A DNA stretch of 64,000 nucleotides from Megaustenia siamemsis (GCA_032433765.1 JAVIAB010000008.1:39846736-39910735), one strand, 5' to 3'; positions 1 to 12,130 are shown, counted from the first letter of the stretch. Notes: a model not told the origin generated them from the letters alone. Numbers and translations are program-made.

Positions 1-101
1 TATCGCTTCCATGCTTCACGCTAAACTCCTTTTTCGCTTCAATCATCAATACTGTTAGGCCTCATTGCTTTATAATATTTTTATATGTTATATTTAAAAG
101 A

Positions 102-280
102 TCATCATCTTCATGTGCCATACCGGTTGGCGTAGGCGATCATGTCCCTCCACAATCTTCTATCTACAGTGCATCGTATCAGTTCTGTTGTTGACTGTTT
201 TCCATGACATGACACCAAGCTATCCAGTATTTTCTCTCTTTGTCGTCCGCGATCTCTCTTTCCTTTTATTTTGCCAGTTG
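102..280 (-). pseudogene. Non-LTR retrotransposon family A, 3' end fragment
   Basis: The reverse complement matches the last ~60 codons of the family A reverse transcriptase ORF seen better preserved at 57925-58420. Shared features are the KRDRGRQREK-type basic stretch, the LVSWH segment and the ending just before a CAT/ATG-rich tail (tcatcatcttcatg at about 104). The upstream part of the ORF is absent, so this is a 5'-truncated dead copy. Confidence 0.75.
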
Positions 281-2930
281 AAATTTCATTTCAAGTGGCA
301 AAGTTCATTTAAATGATAGTGTTATATATAACCAGACACACCCCAAGTCAAGCAAAAAAGTAACACTGAAAGCATACGAGTTGGAAGCAAGAAATAACTA
401 GTACGCACTTCAGAATCATAGAGTGTATTTACAGATGCAGTTCAAAACGTAGAAGCATCGTTCGAATTCAGGATCAACGTTCCTTCGAATCAGGAGATTG
501 AACTCTGGAAAGTTCGAAATTAGTGTCGTTCAAAGTAGAAGAGTCCATTGTATTTTACAAGAAAATATTCATGAAGACTTGACTTAGTGTGCTCCGTCAT
601 GGTAATTAGAGACATAAATGTGAGATAGGCACTCATTGTCTTCAATATGTTTCTCAATGTTTACGTTAAGGATTGTCAAGGAAAAACTCAAACAGATTTT
701 ATTGAAGCATTTTGAAAGTGGTTTCTAGTTTATGCTTTAATAGCTTTCAAGACCTAAAAAGCGCTTTCACACAAGTAAATACTACCCAAAAAATGAAAGC
801 ATTTTAATGGAACATTTATGTAATCTAGGAAATTGATCTGTTTTAAGATTATTCAGAAGTACTTGGAACAGAGTACTCTCTCTCTTTGGATTTAGAAGAT
901 TGGATTTCCCATAAAATTATAAATATCCATTTGAAGGATATAGTGCTGCTGATTTCAATTTTTAGAAAGTTTTTTTTTTATTTTTGCCTATAAAACTCGT
1001 AAAACTTGAAAAAAAAATTCGCACACTTTTATTGATCGTGCTGTTATTAATGAGGCTTTATTGCCACTTTGGAACACAATGAAACTTGCTGTAACGGTCA
1101 AATCCATACGACAAGCACGCCACATTTGCTGCACGTCCCTGAAGAGAAGAAGAAAATATTCTTTTGTGTAGTCATCTAAAAGAAACTATAAATCGTGCAG
1201 AAAAGTTTTACCTTTCTAACCAAAACTCAAATTTTAAAAATAATTACACTGGTCTGGGTTCTAAAAACGGAAGTAAATGACTACAGGCCACACAACTGCC
1301 TCACAGACGCATGGACTTGCTAGCTGCAGGTTAGATTACGCTGGTCTTGTTGATCGCTCTATGGTATGGTCTTAACCACGGTGTACTTCATTGCAGTTGA
1401 GCCAGTCAGTGGTCGGACTATCCTCAGTGCGCATCGATCAACGGTCCATAAGCGTTCAGATCTCCTCCCGAGTAAATCCCGAAGTGTGAAACAATCAACT
1501 GGTTCACAAGTCATTTCCCGTTCTCTTCGCAGCTCTTCTGAATTTAAGCAACATTCCTTTTGATTAAGATGCAGATCCGGGAGTTGCATCAGGGCTGCAG
1601 ATTCACGAAAAGCCTTGTAATCTTGATCATCTCGTCCTTCTTTTCGAGCGTTCGGTTAGAAATATGCGATCGTTTATTATTATGACGGAGTACGCACGTT
1701 TGTCAGCAATGGATGTACCCAAAAAGCTTGATTCACTGTAACGTATGCAGCCAGAGGCACGAAACCCGTAGCGCCGGTGCAGACTCCCGAAAGTAGAATC
1801 TTCAGTTGACTCGACACAGCGAGTTACAAGAAGGCATTAAAAGTCATCGGCGACGAACAATTCGAACGCGGTTATTGAATACCTCTCAGTATTATGACGT
1901 TATACACACGACGACTTTAGAACGGAGGAAGGTTCTATTCACACCGTCTGATTCACCAAAATGTATCCGCTGCCAGGCGCAAGAACTCGGCAGTACTGGC
2001 GTGAATCTGTAGAGTGAAACCACCGGTGTTTTTAACGCATTGATCTATATTAGAGTGCTAAAATAAATCATGCACCAAACGTAAATCCTGCAGTGGCTGA
2101 TGGAACACAAACTCTACTCCACCATCTTGGAACCGGAAATCCTTTCCACATCATCTCCAGCTTCCGTTAATTCCGGTACATTATAGTGTATAACATAGTC
2201 TAGGCCGACAGCTCCTTGACATTGTGGTTGCGACTCAAACACATTTTGAGAACCATTGATCGAAACATAAGACAGTGATCATTATCCTATAAAATTTCAC
2301 TTCCATAATTTCATTATGTTTGTTCTTTGTAGATCGAATGTTAAATCCCATGTTTTGCAAGCAACTAGAGAGGCTTAAAGGGCAACATGCTGCATCAGCC
2401 TGCTCTTACAGCTGAGAGAATTATTTTATTTTATATTTTCTTACTGGCCCTAGTCATGTTACCGCTGTTATAGTTTGTATAATTCTGGTTCGAATTTCTT
2501 GCCTAGTGTCATTCCTCTTATTTAACGTTTACTTGTCTATTCTATTCCCAGCATAGTATACAGATTTATGAATTACCTCCATGAAAATAATATCTGTTAT
2601 GTGGTCATCTATTTTATTCTATTCATGGAATCTGTTTCATTACAGTCGAGGTATTCCCACATCCGCTTCACCGCCATCCCAACATTTGGTTTTCATTTAT
2701 TTATTTAAGCAGGAGAATGGGTGGTCTTGAGATAGTACATCAGCCTCTGGACGGGAAAGGCCAGGGTCAAAATGCAATTACAGTTTGTGGGAATATTTTA
2801 GAATTAAATTAGTGGTTTGTGGTTTTTTATATGGCGTTACCCTCCCTTTTTCTCTGTGTTGTGATATCAGACGTCTAGCCCCCTGAAATAGCGACAGCAA
2901 ATAGAGGTTGCCCCCTTGCACTCGAGCACG
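281..2930. other. AT-rich non-coding stretch, no gene recognised
   Basis: No open frame here has recognisable protein character, and no tandem repeat, SINE head or convincing splice-site pair was seen. A short segment near 2620-2690 (around catggaatctgtttcat) resembles one near 55795-55860, so an old dispersed repeat may be present. Confidence 0.5.
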
Positions 2931-2944
2931 TTAGAGAACTCTTG

Positions 2945-3520
2945 ACATTTTGAAATCAGAAGGAAGATACACCACAGAAATAAAAAAAAAATAGAATAGC
3001 TCAGGCCAAAATAGCATTTCAGAAAATGAAAAATGTCTTATGAAACAAATATATTTTAATAGAAGTGAGAAAAAGAGCTCATCGGTGCTAAATAGAGCCA
3101 ATTCGGACCTATGGAAACGAATCATAAACAGTAAACAAAGAAATGAATTGACAATTAAACGCCACAGAGAAGGGATTTCTCAGAAGAATGTTGAAAGTTT
3201 CCAGCACATCTAAAAATATCAATGAGGAAATTGTCAAAGAGGCCAACACAAAAAGGGAGCTCCTAAAAAACATCAGAAAGAAACAATCAACATTATACGG
3301 GAACATCATCATAAGATGAAAATTTAAATACCCGATTACAACTGGAAAAAATAGGGTGAAAGAGAGATCGTGAACAATAAAGAGAGACAACACTAGATAG
3401 CTTAGTGTCATGGCACGGTAAACAGTCAACAAAAGAATTGATGCAATGCACGATGGATAGAAGGCTGTGGATGGACATGATCGCCTACGGCAACCGGTAT
3501 GGCACATGATGATGACATTT
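2945..3520 (+). pseudogene. Non-LTR retrotransposon family A, RT C-terminal region
   Basis: Forward-strand remnant of the family A ORF C-terminal region, with several frameshifts. Recognisable pieces are GRYTTEIK, the region corresponding to the YIEPILTYGSESWT block, SQKNV (from a FLRRML-type stretch), the NTKREL-type segment and the terminal MIAYGNRYGT-type ending before atgatgatga. The catalytic YxDD region is absent. It is a decayed 5'-truncated copy. Confidence 0.75.
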
Positions 3521-3599
3521 TGAAACCCAAAAAGAGTAGGCGAAAATAATGGCTGATGCCCGGATAAACTTACAGCAAAATCCGACCCACATCGATGGA

Positions 3600-3985
3600 T
3601 CCTCTGCTGGGCTACGGAGTTCGTGCTTGTGGGTCAAAGTTCTCCTCGGTAAAGGTAAATGTAAAGTACGAGACTTGAACCGGCGTCTTAGCACGCGAGT
3701 TTACACCCATATGTGCTCGGCCGCCTATCCAGAAATGTTCGGAGGTATCTGTATAGTGTAGCCTCAAGCATCGAAACTCAGATGCGAGGCGACATTCCTC
3801 ACCTTCCCATGGTAATACCCTGGTACCCATTTCTGCCAACGGCTGGGTCGACCGTGGGGGTAATTTTTTTTCCCAACCACGAGTACAACTCACACTGCTC
3901 CCAGCGGGAATCGAACACGGGTTGTCCGAACGTCGGTAGTCCAGTCGGGTGGTTTTCCCAACTAGGCTACCCAGGCCCCCATCTC
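3600..3985 (-). repeat. tRNA-derived SINE (GGGGGCCTGGG head)
   Basis: On the minus strand the sequence starts with a tRNA-like head: an A-box-like TAGCCTAGTTGG, then about 40 nt later a B-box-like GTGTTCGATTCCC. The body contains a cagaaatgggtaccagg motif resembling the agcctttaatgggtacc motif of the other SINEs in this window. The 3' limit is uncertain. Confidence 0.6.
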
Positions 3986-4431
3986 CATGGTGTTTCTAGA
4001 TAATTCGCGGGGAAAATTAATTAGAGTTTCTGTGGATTCGTCCGGATTGCAGCGAAGTGGTAACGATCCTAACACATAACATATAAATTATTTTAGCAAA
4101 CATTGCTGGGTTTTTTTTTATATCAAGTTATTTTATGTTTGTTTAAAACACCACAAATCACTTTCATCTTGTTTTTAAATCGGGTTTCTGAATTTGCTTA
4201 TTGTCGTTGCTTCACGTTTTGTAAACGATTTCATGTTTTTATATAAGTGCTCTGGTGTCTCTTTCTTGTATTCTTAAATACTTTATCCCGTTATTTGTTT
4301 TATCATTTTGGAAATTAAAAATAAAAACACTCGTTCTACTACTCTATGACAATATTTCTGTTGTGGCCACTGTCAACAATTTGTTGTAACCAGAAATGTT
4401 GGATGAAATTTCACTTTATTAGTCTACAGCA

Positions 4432-4866
4432 TTTGAGGAAAAATTAAAAAATAGAAACAAATGGTAATAATAAGCTTTACGTGATAAGTGGACGACACAG
4501 ACTAAACGACGTTTCGGCCCAATAGGCCTTCAGCAGGAACACACAAAAAACACACACACACAAAACTAATAACGAAACAACCAAAACAAAAACAATCGAA
4601 ATGTTTTAAAGAAAACAAAATTATCTAAACTAAGATATAAATACTAAAGTAAACACTAAGGACGAAATACAAACATTAAGTAGCAGCGGTATTGTACTAG
4701 TAAAGGGTTAAGGCATAAAAATGCGAAGCTGCAGTAAAGCTGAATGTGAGGAACTTATCACGTAAAGCTTCTTACATATAATTTTTTTTCTATTTTTTAA
4801 TTTTTCCTCACATTCAGCTTTACTGCAGCCTCACATTTTTTATGCCTTAACCCTCTACAGCATTTG
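4432..4866 (-). repeat. Inverted-repeat element with hammerhead-like core (Penelope-like remnant?)
   Basis: Two inverted pairs are visible. Sequence at 4435-4492 is repeated inverted at 4752-4808 (gaggaaaaattaaaaaatag and cttatcacgtaaagctt ends). Sequence at 4703-4752 is repeated inverted at 4805-4857 (gggttaaggcataaaa and ctgcagtaaagctgaatg). On the minus strand of 4511-4536 is CTGCTGA, a short GGCC/GGCC hairpin, then GAAAC, which is one base from a hammerhead ribozyme core (CTGATGA...GAAA). Such motifs are known in Penelope-like retroelements. No PLE reverse transcriptase was seen, so the assignment is tentative. Confidence 0.4.
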
Positions 4867-5124
4867 GTTGTGTATAGAGATGTCGAACTTCATTACTGTC
4901 TATCTCATTCTCTAATTCAGTAAGCCAGGCATCAATTCTATTTTTAACTCCGGCAGATTGACCGGAGAGTGTTAGTTCAGGATGGAACCTAAGTTGACGT
5001 CAATGTCAAGCTCTACCCTAACCACTACGCCACAGACGCTCCCATTAATGTTTTATGTTCATTGTTATTTGCATTATTTTCTGTCAGATGTTTATGTTTT
5101 CTTAAGCGTATGTTACTCTTTATG

Positions 5125-5432
5125 AGTTTTCAGAAGAATGTTGAAAACAGAATAGACGACTTTCAAAAACAGAAAAACAGAAAAACCACCAAAATAAAAG
5201 GAAACTTATTTCCAATAACAAGGGGGATACAATCCATTTTGTTGGCCAAGCATTGAGAAAGGAATAGATAGAATATATTGTGACAGCTGTAAAAATGTAG
5301 GTAAGAAGATATAGAAAGAAACAGAGAGAGAAAAACCCATCAATTTAATTTGCGAGAATGGATTGTTAGAGATAGAAGGTTGTGGCGAGACGTGACACTT
5401 ACACCAAAGAACAACATACATGATGTTGTCAT
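5125..5432 (+). pseudogene. Non-LTR retrotransposon family C, 3' fragment
   Basis: Decayed forward copy with the SEKNVENRIDD-like segment, a lysine-rich stretch corresponding to the RT C-terminal basic domain, and a terminal block like RDRRLWRDV. It is full of frameshifts and matches the family at 7255-7565. A (TGA)n tail is only hinted at by catgatgttgtc. Confidence 0.5.
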
Positions 5433-5670
5433 TTAATGTCTACTAACCGAGGACATGTCGAGTTATGGAGAAACAAGTGGGATTCTGACAGTGACGTCAG
5501 CTTACGTGTCCGCTTAATAGTTTTTGATCGTAGTTAACTCACTTGGAGCGCAGAGTTTGTACCCTTGACCTTTTATCTGAGATTGGGTGAAATAAAATGC
5601 TTATCCTTATTGAATGCGGACAATAACATGTAGACAGGTTCTGTAAAAAAAAAAAAAAAAAAGTAAAGAA

Positions 5671-5913
5671 CACCGCCATGCCGAGTGGCGTATAGGGAAT
5701 ATGGTGTTAGTGACTATAAGCTTTACAGACCTTAAGCACATGTTTTGGGGTAATGTGGTCGGTATTACGCCCGTGCCACTTTAATTTCCCAGAAAAAAAA
5801 AATCCGGTATCCATTAAAGGCTGATTGGAGCGGAAGCCGTCGTTATTGGGACCGAACTCTACCTCTTGTCCCTTGTAGTCCAGTTCACTAACCACTGAGC
5901 TATCCCGGCTCCC
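5671..5913 (-). repeat. SINE-1, reverse orientation
   Basis: Minus-strand copy of the most common SINE. Its tRNA-like head gggagccgggatagctcag is at the right-hand end, and the shared body follows (accgaccacattacccca, then ccctatacgccactcggc). A (TA)n run follows on the right at 5914-5930 and an A18 run lies on the left at about 5646-5663. I could not fix a target-site duplication. Confidence 0.8.
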
Positions 5914-5924
5914 ACTATATATAT

Positions 5925-7030
5925 ATATATACTTCATAGACTACACCAAAGCTTTTGACAGAATAACCAAAAGCTACTTTTTGATTGATTGAGACTACCA
6001 AAAACATACACATCTAGATGGCACAGAAATACGACTAATATGTAATTTATACTGGGAGCAAAAAGCAATAATAAAATATAACAAAGAGAACTCGACACCT
6101 ATTAACATAAAGAGTGGAGTAAGACAGGGATGCATCCTATCACCAAGCTTGATCAATCTATACACTGAGGAAATCTTTAAAACCATCACTGAGATGCCAG
6201 GCCTACAAATTAATGGGAAGATAATCAATAACCTAAGATATGCTGACGATACTGTACTACTAGCAGAAAATCCTAAAGAGCTACAACAATTACTTAATGA
6301 AATAAACATGACAAGCAAAAAATATGGATTAGATATGAATATCAAAAAGACTTAAACTATGGTCATAAACAAAGATAATACTCAAAACATAGAAGCAGAT
6401 ACCAAAGTTGAAGGAATAGATTTCGAGACAGTTCAGAGCTACACCTACCTTGGGCATACTATAACCAGTGATGGAAAATGTACAATTGAAATAAACAAAA
6501 GAATACAAATGACAGCACGAAATTATAATGCCATGAAAAATATAATAATGTTAAAATACAATCAACACAAGGGCTAAACTGAGATTAGCAAAACGTTATA
6601 TTTTCTCAGCATTCCTCATGGTGCCGAAACATGGACATTAGACAAGAAAACATAACAGAAATTTGAAGCCTTTCAAATGTGGATTTACAGAATAATAGGG
6701 AGAATTTGATGGAAAAAAATAAAATTAACAATGAAGTCTTAAAACAACTAATATGAAAAGAGAACTACTAAACACAATTCAAACAAGAGAAATGAAAGTA
6801 TTGGGACATGTTAAAAGACACAACAGCTTACTAAAAGTCATCTTGGAGGGGAAAATATAAGGTAAAAGAAGCAGAGGCTGACCAAGACTAACATGGACGT
6901 GTAACAGAAAGACAAATCAGCCTATGACAACCTGAACCATCAAAGCAAGAGACAGAGCGGAATGGCGCTCCATGGTAGCCAAACTTTGTTACGGAGACGG
7001 CACTCAACGATGATGATGATACTTTAAACA
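5925..7030 (+). pseudogene. Non-LTR retrotransposon family B, reverse transcriptase fragment
   Basis: The longest family B copy. Palm motif A is visible as FIDYTKAFDR at about 5930, motif B as GVRQGCILSPS at about 6115, and the catalytic motif C as RYADDTVLLAE at about 6237. Then come the SYTYLGHTITSDGK segment (about 6437) and the C-terminal domain. The frame is broken by stops, including one after residues DMNIKKT near 6353, and by shifts beyond about 6575. It ends in gatgatgatgat at about 7008. The 5' half (endonuclease) is missing. Confidence 0.85.
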
Positions 7031-7254
7031 GCTTTTCATTTTGCTGGTCGTAACATTTGCTCAATGAGGAACCATTTCTAATGATCAAATCACATTGTTT
7101 CTAAGTTCCATCTATGTCAAGTCCCACATGCTCAAGGAAACAAAGGGTTTTAAAGACGTTATAAGGGAAGTAATCGCGAATACATTATGACGATTTATAT
7201 AGAATATTTATTTACTTCCCTTTACTCTTTTTAAAATTATTATTATAGATCAAA

Positions 7255-7590
7255 TGTATTAAACGTTCTTTAAATGTTTGAACGTTCTGAAAGAGGGCAA
7301 AACAAAGAGAGCTAATTTCCAATATTAGGAAGAAACAATCATCATTTTGTGACCATGTAGAGAGAAGCGAACAGCTGGAATATATTGTGACAACTAGGAA
7401 AGTTGAGGGAAGGAAAGATAGAGGGAAGCAAAGAGAGAAGATACCAGGCAGATTAATATAATGGCTTGGCAGAAGGTCAACAATAGAAATGAAAAATAAC
7501 TGTCGAGATCGAAAGTTGTGGAGAGACATTATCACCTTCGCCAGGAGGTACGGTGCTTAATGATGATGATGATGATGATGATGATGATAG
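7255..7590 (+). pseudogene. Non-LTR retrotransposon family C, 3' end with (TGA)n tail
   Basis: Forward remnant of the C-terminal coding end (QLEYIVTTRKVEGRKDR-type basic stretch, then NCRDRKLWRDI), closed by an uninterrupted (TGA/GAT)n run at about 7558-7588. The microsatellite is best read as the element's 3' tail, since other copies have the same junction. Confidence 0.7.
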
Positions 7591-7849
7591 ATCAAACCCA
7601 GTAAAATTCGCAAATTGTTTGTTGAGAGCAATGTAGTTTGTAGAACATGCTCTGGAGTCTACATGCAATGGCACCTGACAGGACTTCTATGAGACCTACT
7701 TTGTGAAAGTGCATGTTTTTTTTAAGCTATTGTCCGTTGTTCCAATATCAAAACTCTTGGTGTACTCTTGAAGTTCTAAGCTTCTTTATGGTGTCTTGTT
7801 CTGACTATTGGTCCGTACTTTCCGATTACTGCTCACAAATAGACAGTTA

Positions 7850-7975
7850 AGTATAACAGGCAGTGACTAATAATGGTCTTCTTAGGGCATGAACAGTGAA
7901 GCAGAAACAGGCAGTGTCACGTGGTTCTCTCCGTTAGGCATGTTAAGTGAAGCACAACTGATCATGGTACTACTC
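7850..7975 (+). repeat. Degenerate relatives of the 50-bp minisatellite
   Basis: Contains imperfect copies of the unit amplified at 10325-11690 (cagtgactaataatgg, gtgaagcagaaacaggcagtg). It also carries ttaggcatgttaagtgaa, which has a counterpart just after that array at about 11705. This looks like an old unexpanded copy of the array's parent sequence. Confidence 0.55.
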
Positions 7976-8074
7976 TACAATCCTGTAATTCCTGTGTAGA
8001 TAAAAGACTATTGTCTGGAGTCAATCTTAGGTTTAGTTGAAATGTTTAGTCCTTGCGTCAATGTGTTGTTCTTA

Positions 8075-8592
8075 CAACAGCCTAAAAAAAGTAATTTTTG
8101 AAGGAAAAATACAAGGTAAAAGAGGCAGAGGCAGATCAAGACTAACCTGGACAAGTAACATTAAAAGATGGGCAAGTCAGCCTATGACAACCTATCTATC
8201 TATCTATCTATTGACCTTTCGAGCCGTAACCGGCCCATAGGGCGTAGACCAAGATACACCTTCTCCTATATGAATTTTTGTTCTAGCAGTTTTCTTTTAA
8301 AGATATTTTATCAAATCTCGCCATCTGTCTCTGTTCTATGCAAGCAGTTCTATCTCATTGAGGGAGCCGATTCCTGCTGCTCTTGCATCTCTCATCAATG
8401 TTCTTCTCAGTGTCTCCCTGGGTCTTCCTCTTTTTCTCTTACCTGTTGTTTCCCATATGAGGGCTTGCTTTGCTATTCGATTATTATCTCTTCTCATCAA
8501 CCTGCATCACCAAAAAAAAAAAGAGACAGAGCAAAATGGCGTTACATAGTAGCCAACCTTCTATACGGAGACGGCACTCAATGATGATGATG
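8075..8592 (+). pseudogene. Family B 3' end interrupted by a family D insertion
   Basis: Sequence at 8075-8193 encodes the family B terminus (GKIQGKRGRGRSRLTWTS, NIKRWASQPMTT). It resumes at 8504-8592 (KRDRAKWRYIVANLLYGDGT, then tgatgatga). The break is exactly at the insertion of the family D segment, with CAACCT on both sides. Apart from the insertion this end is well preserved. Confidence 0.85.
8194..8497 (-). mobile_element. Family D non-LTR 3' fragment nested in family B
   Basis: Minus-strand 3' terminal ~300 bp of family D, starting on the plus strand with a (TATC)n tail and gacctttcgagccgtaacc. It covers the C-terminal RT residues (GKRKRGRPRETLRRTL) and is truncated at its 5' side. 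CAACCT at 8188-8193 and 8498-8503 is the likely target-site duplication, and the interrupted family B sequence is known from uninterrupted copies. Confidence 0.85.
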
Positions 8593-8774
8593 GATGTTCT
8601 TGCCCATTCAGATACAAGGGAGTCTTGTGCACATTTTCTGTAGTTTAACCATTTAGCCCACGTTTTACTTCATTTATTAGATTCAATAGATGGCAATACA
8701 TATTAAGCTACTTTTGTGCTCAAAAACAATTCGAACAAGTACAAATACAAATATTCAGACCAATCGAAGCTAGA

Positions 8775-8965
8775 GACACAATGTCTTACTAAAAGTCGTA
8801 TTGGAGTGGAAAGTATAAGGTAAACGAGGCTGACGTAGGCTACAGTGGACTGATAACATCAAAGGATGGACTAAGTGAACCTGTGACGACGTGAACTATC
8901 AATGGAAGAGACAGAAGTCAAATGGCGCTTCATGATAGCCAACCTTGCGACACGCAACGAATGAA
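8775..8965 (+). pseudogene. Family B 3' end fragment
   Basis: Diverged copy of the family B terminal region (SLTKSRIGVESIR, then IKGWTK, then RSQMALHDSQP-like). It lacks the microsatellite tail and ends in aacgaatgaatgaac. Frameshifts are frequent. Confidence 0.6.
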
Positions 8966-9011
8966 TGAACATGCCTCTCAATTATTAATTACCAATGACT
9001 TACTGTTGAAT

Positions 9012-9268
9012 GAGCCGCGATAGCTCAGTGGTTAGTGAACTGGACTACAAGGGACAAGAGGTAGGGTTCGATACCAATAACGACGGCTTCCGCTCCACCC
9101 ATACTTTAATGGGTACCGGTTTTTTTCCTGGGAAAGTAAGGCGGCACGGGCGTAATACCGACCACATTACCCCAAAAATCATGTGCTGAAGGTCTGTAAA
9201 ATTTATGGTCATTAACATCATATTCCCTATACGCCAATTGGCGTGACAGGGGTACTTTACTTACTTGA
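9012..9268 (+). repeat. SINE-1 with target-site duplication
   Basis: tRNA-like head gagccgcgatagctcagtgg with B-box-like gggttcgatacc, followed by the shared body (taataccgaccacattaccc, ccctatacgcc) and a short T/A-rich end. The flanks are tactgttgaatgag (9001-9014) and tactgttgtatgag (9269-9282), 13 of 14 identical, which fits L1-style target-primed insertion. Confidence 0.88.
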
Positions 9269-9354
9269 TACTGTTGTATGAGATGATTTGAACACACGCT
9301 AAGAAAACATCACACCAGCATAGCAAACCTTTCACTGCCCTTGAATTTACATCA

Positions 9355-10040
9355 TCATCATCATGTACCCTGCCGGTTGGCGTAGGCGATCATGTCCCTC
9401 CACAATCTTCTATCCACAGTGCATCGTATCAGTTCTGTTGTTGAGTGTTTTCCATGCCATGACACCAAGCTATCCAGTATTTTCTCTCTTTGTCGTCCGC
9501 GATCTCTCTTTCCTTTTATTTTGCCAGTTGTAACCAAGTATTCCAACTTTCCTCTTCTCATGATGTGCCCGAAAAATGTTGATTGCTTCTTTCTGATGTT
9601 TTTTTTAAGAGCTCCCTTTTTGTGTTGGCCTCTTTGAGAACTTCCTCATTGGTCTTTTTATCTGTCCAGGGAACTTTCAATATTCTTCTGAGAAATCCCA
9701 TCTCTGTGGCCTCTAACCGTCTTTTCATTTGTTTGTCTACTGTCCATGATTCGCTTCCATAGGTCAGAATTGGTTCTATATAGCACCGGTGAACTCTCTT
9801 TCTCATTTGTATTGACATAGATTTGTGGCATAAGATATTTTTCAATTTCTGAAATGCTATTTTGGCCTGAGCTATTCTGCTTTTTATTTCTGTGGTGCAT
9901 CTCCCATCTGATGTAATTATTGTGCCCAAGTATTTGAAACGTTGCACTTGTTTCAGGTTTGTCTCGTTTATTTTTATACTGCATGATGGTGATGATTGTT
10001 TCTTCGATATAACCATTACTTCTGTTTTCTTACTATTCAG
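9355..10040 (-). pseudogene. Non-LTR retrotransposon family A, RT C-terminal region
   Basis: Reverse-strand copy. Residues include the RFKYLGTIITSDGRC segment, the YIEPILTYGSESWT block and ATEMGFLRRILKVPW, then, after a frameshift in a T8 run near 9597-9606, RRGKLEYLVTTGKIKG and a terminal NRQGT. The catalytic palm is missing. The 3' end sits on a (CAT)n run at 9352-9363. It ends internally near 10040 where a different element starts. Confidence 0.85.
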
Positions 10041-10089
10041 ACTAAGACCTTTTTTGTTGCTTTCTTCTACTATTATGTCTATTGAATTT

Positions 10090-10255
10090 ACATAGACAGA
10101 GAAAATCTGGAAGACCCAGACATATATAGAGAACAGAAGTCATAAACGTCATCAAGAACACAGGCCTGGGTTGGAGAAAAAAAGAGAAACTGCTCAAGAA
10201 TAGGGTTAGGTGGAGAGACTTTGTCCGTGGTCTATGCTCCAATAAAGGAGTCTAC
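10090..10255 (+). pseudogene. Probable retrotransposon 3' coding fragment, family unassigned
   Basis: A short forward stretch reads as a basic RT-terminus-like peptide (RKSGRPRHI, then VINVIKNTGLGW, then RVRWRDFV) in shifting frames. This pattern is typical of the end of non-LTR ORFs. It lies between the family A copy and the next array and could be part of either a family E/F-like element or another lineage. Confidence 0.4.
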
Positions 10256-10324
10256 AGTGCTTTGATTGATATTGCCGAACGCAGCGTATATAAATGTGGT
10301 ATAGACTACAGACAGCACACGAGT

Positions 10325-11690
10325 TTCCTAGCCAGTAATGTGTTGTTGTCTCATTATGGCATTATTGAAGCAGAACAGCTAGTGACGCGCAATTGTTTCA
10401 TTGTGGCACTATCAGTGAAGCAGAACAGCCAGTGACGTGTAGTTGTCTCAGTGGAGCATTATTGAAGCAGAACAGCCAGTGACGTGTAGCTGTCTCAGTG
10501 CAGCATTATTGAAGCAGAACAGCCAGTGACGTGTAGTTGTCTCAGTGGAGCATTCTTGAAGCAGAACAGCCAGTGACGTGTAGTTGTCTCAGTGGAGCAT
10601 TATTGAAGCAGAACAGCCAGTGACGTGTAGTTGTCTCAGTGGAGCATTATTGAAACAGAACAGCCAGTGACGTGTAGTTGTCTCAGTGGAGCATTATTGA
10701 AGCAGAACAGCCAATGACGTGCAGTAGTTTCATTGTGGCACTATCAGTGAAGCAGAACAGCCAGTGACGTGCAGTTGTTTCATTGTGGCACTATCAGTGA
10801 AGCAGAACAGCCAGTGACGTGTAGTTCTCTCAGTGGAGCATTATTGAAACAGAACGGCCAGTTACATGCAGTTGTCTCATTGGACATTATCAATGAAGCA
10901 GAACAGCCAGTGACGTGCAGTTGTCTCATGGAGCATTATTGAAGCAGAACAGCCAGTGACGTGCAGTTGTCTCATTGGACATTATCAATGAAGCAGAGCA
11001 GCCAGTAACGTGCAGTTGTCTCATTGGGGCATTATCAATGAAACAGAACAGCCAGTGACGTGAAGTTGCCTCGCAGAACAGCCAGTGACGTGTAGTTGTC
11101 TCATTGGGGCATTATCAATGAAGCAGAACAGCCAGTGACGTGCATTTGTCTCATTGGGGCATTATCAATGAAGCAGAACAGCCAGTGACGTGCAGTTGTT
11201 TTATTGTGGCATTACCAATGAAGCAGAACAGCCAGTGACGTGCAGTTGTCTCATTGGGGCATTATCAATGAAACAGAACAGCCAGTGACGTGCAGTTGTC
11301 TTATTGGGGCATTATCAATGAAGCAGAACAGCCAGTGACGTGCAGTTGTCTTATTGGGGCATTATCAATGAAGCAGAACAGCCAGTGACGTGCAGTTGTC
11401 TTATTGGGGCATTATCAATGAAGCAGAACAGCCAGTGACGTGCAGTTGTCTTATTGGGGCATTATCAATGAAGCAGAACAGCCAGTGACGTGCAGTTGTC
11501 TCATTGGGGCATTATCAATGAAGCAGAACAGCCAGTGACGTGCAGTTGTCTTATTGGGGCATTATCAATGAAGCAGAACAGCCAGTGACGTGCAGTTGTC
11601 TTATTGGGGCATTATCAATGAAGCAGAACAGCCAGTGACGTGCAGTTGTCTCATTGGGGCATTATCAATGAAGCCGATCAGCCAGTGGCG
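10325..11690. repeat. Minisatellite, 47-50 bp unit, about 27 copies
   Basis: Direct tandem array. Early copies (10440-10740) are 47 bp with ttgtctcagtggagcatt. Later copies (from about 11100) are 50 bp with ttgtcttattggggcatt and atcaatgaagcagaacagcc, almost identical to one another. The homogenised right half suggests recent expansion there. Confidence 0.95.
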
Positions 11691-11769
11691 CATGGTTTTC
11701 TCCTTTAGGCACGTTAAATGAACCACTACTGGTTATGATACAAGAACCATTGAAGGCTATGCATGATAT

Positions 11770-12130
11770 TGTTCCTTGTTGCAGTTTCCTCATATTCCAA
11801 GTCCGGCTTGTTGCAGGAGCTACTGAGTTAAGTTCTCTGTGCACACCGTGAGCTGTGTGCCTCATCCGTTTTGATCATGTTTCGATATTCCAATTGTTTT
11901 CGATGAATGATGATATCGTATGGCAGGGAACAGTTGGCTGTGTTCAGTTTCTATGTGGTTTCGACTTATGTGTTTTGGCCTGTGCTGAGACTGCCATGAT
12001 GGGGACTACAGCTACCTATCTTTCTTTGGGAAATGAGCTAGTAATTCGGATGATTCCACTGGCACGGGCGGTTGAGAATTATGGATTTTAATTCGTTTGC
12101 AGTGATACCGGTGCCTTCCATAACCACATA
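11770..12130. repeat. Dispersed repeat R1, copy 1
   Basis: About 360 bp clearly homologous to 43222-43575 in the same orientation, from ttccttgttgca through ccactggcacgggcggttga to gccttccataacca. It directly follows the 50-bp array. It has no convincing coding potential and no terminal inverted repeat that I can see. It could be a piece of an uncharacterised transposable element. Confidence 0.8.
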
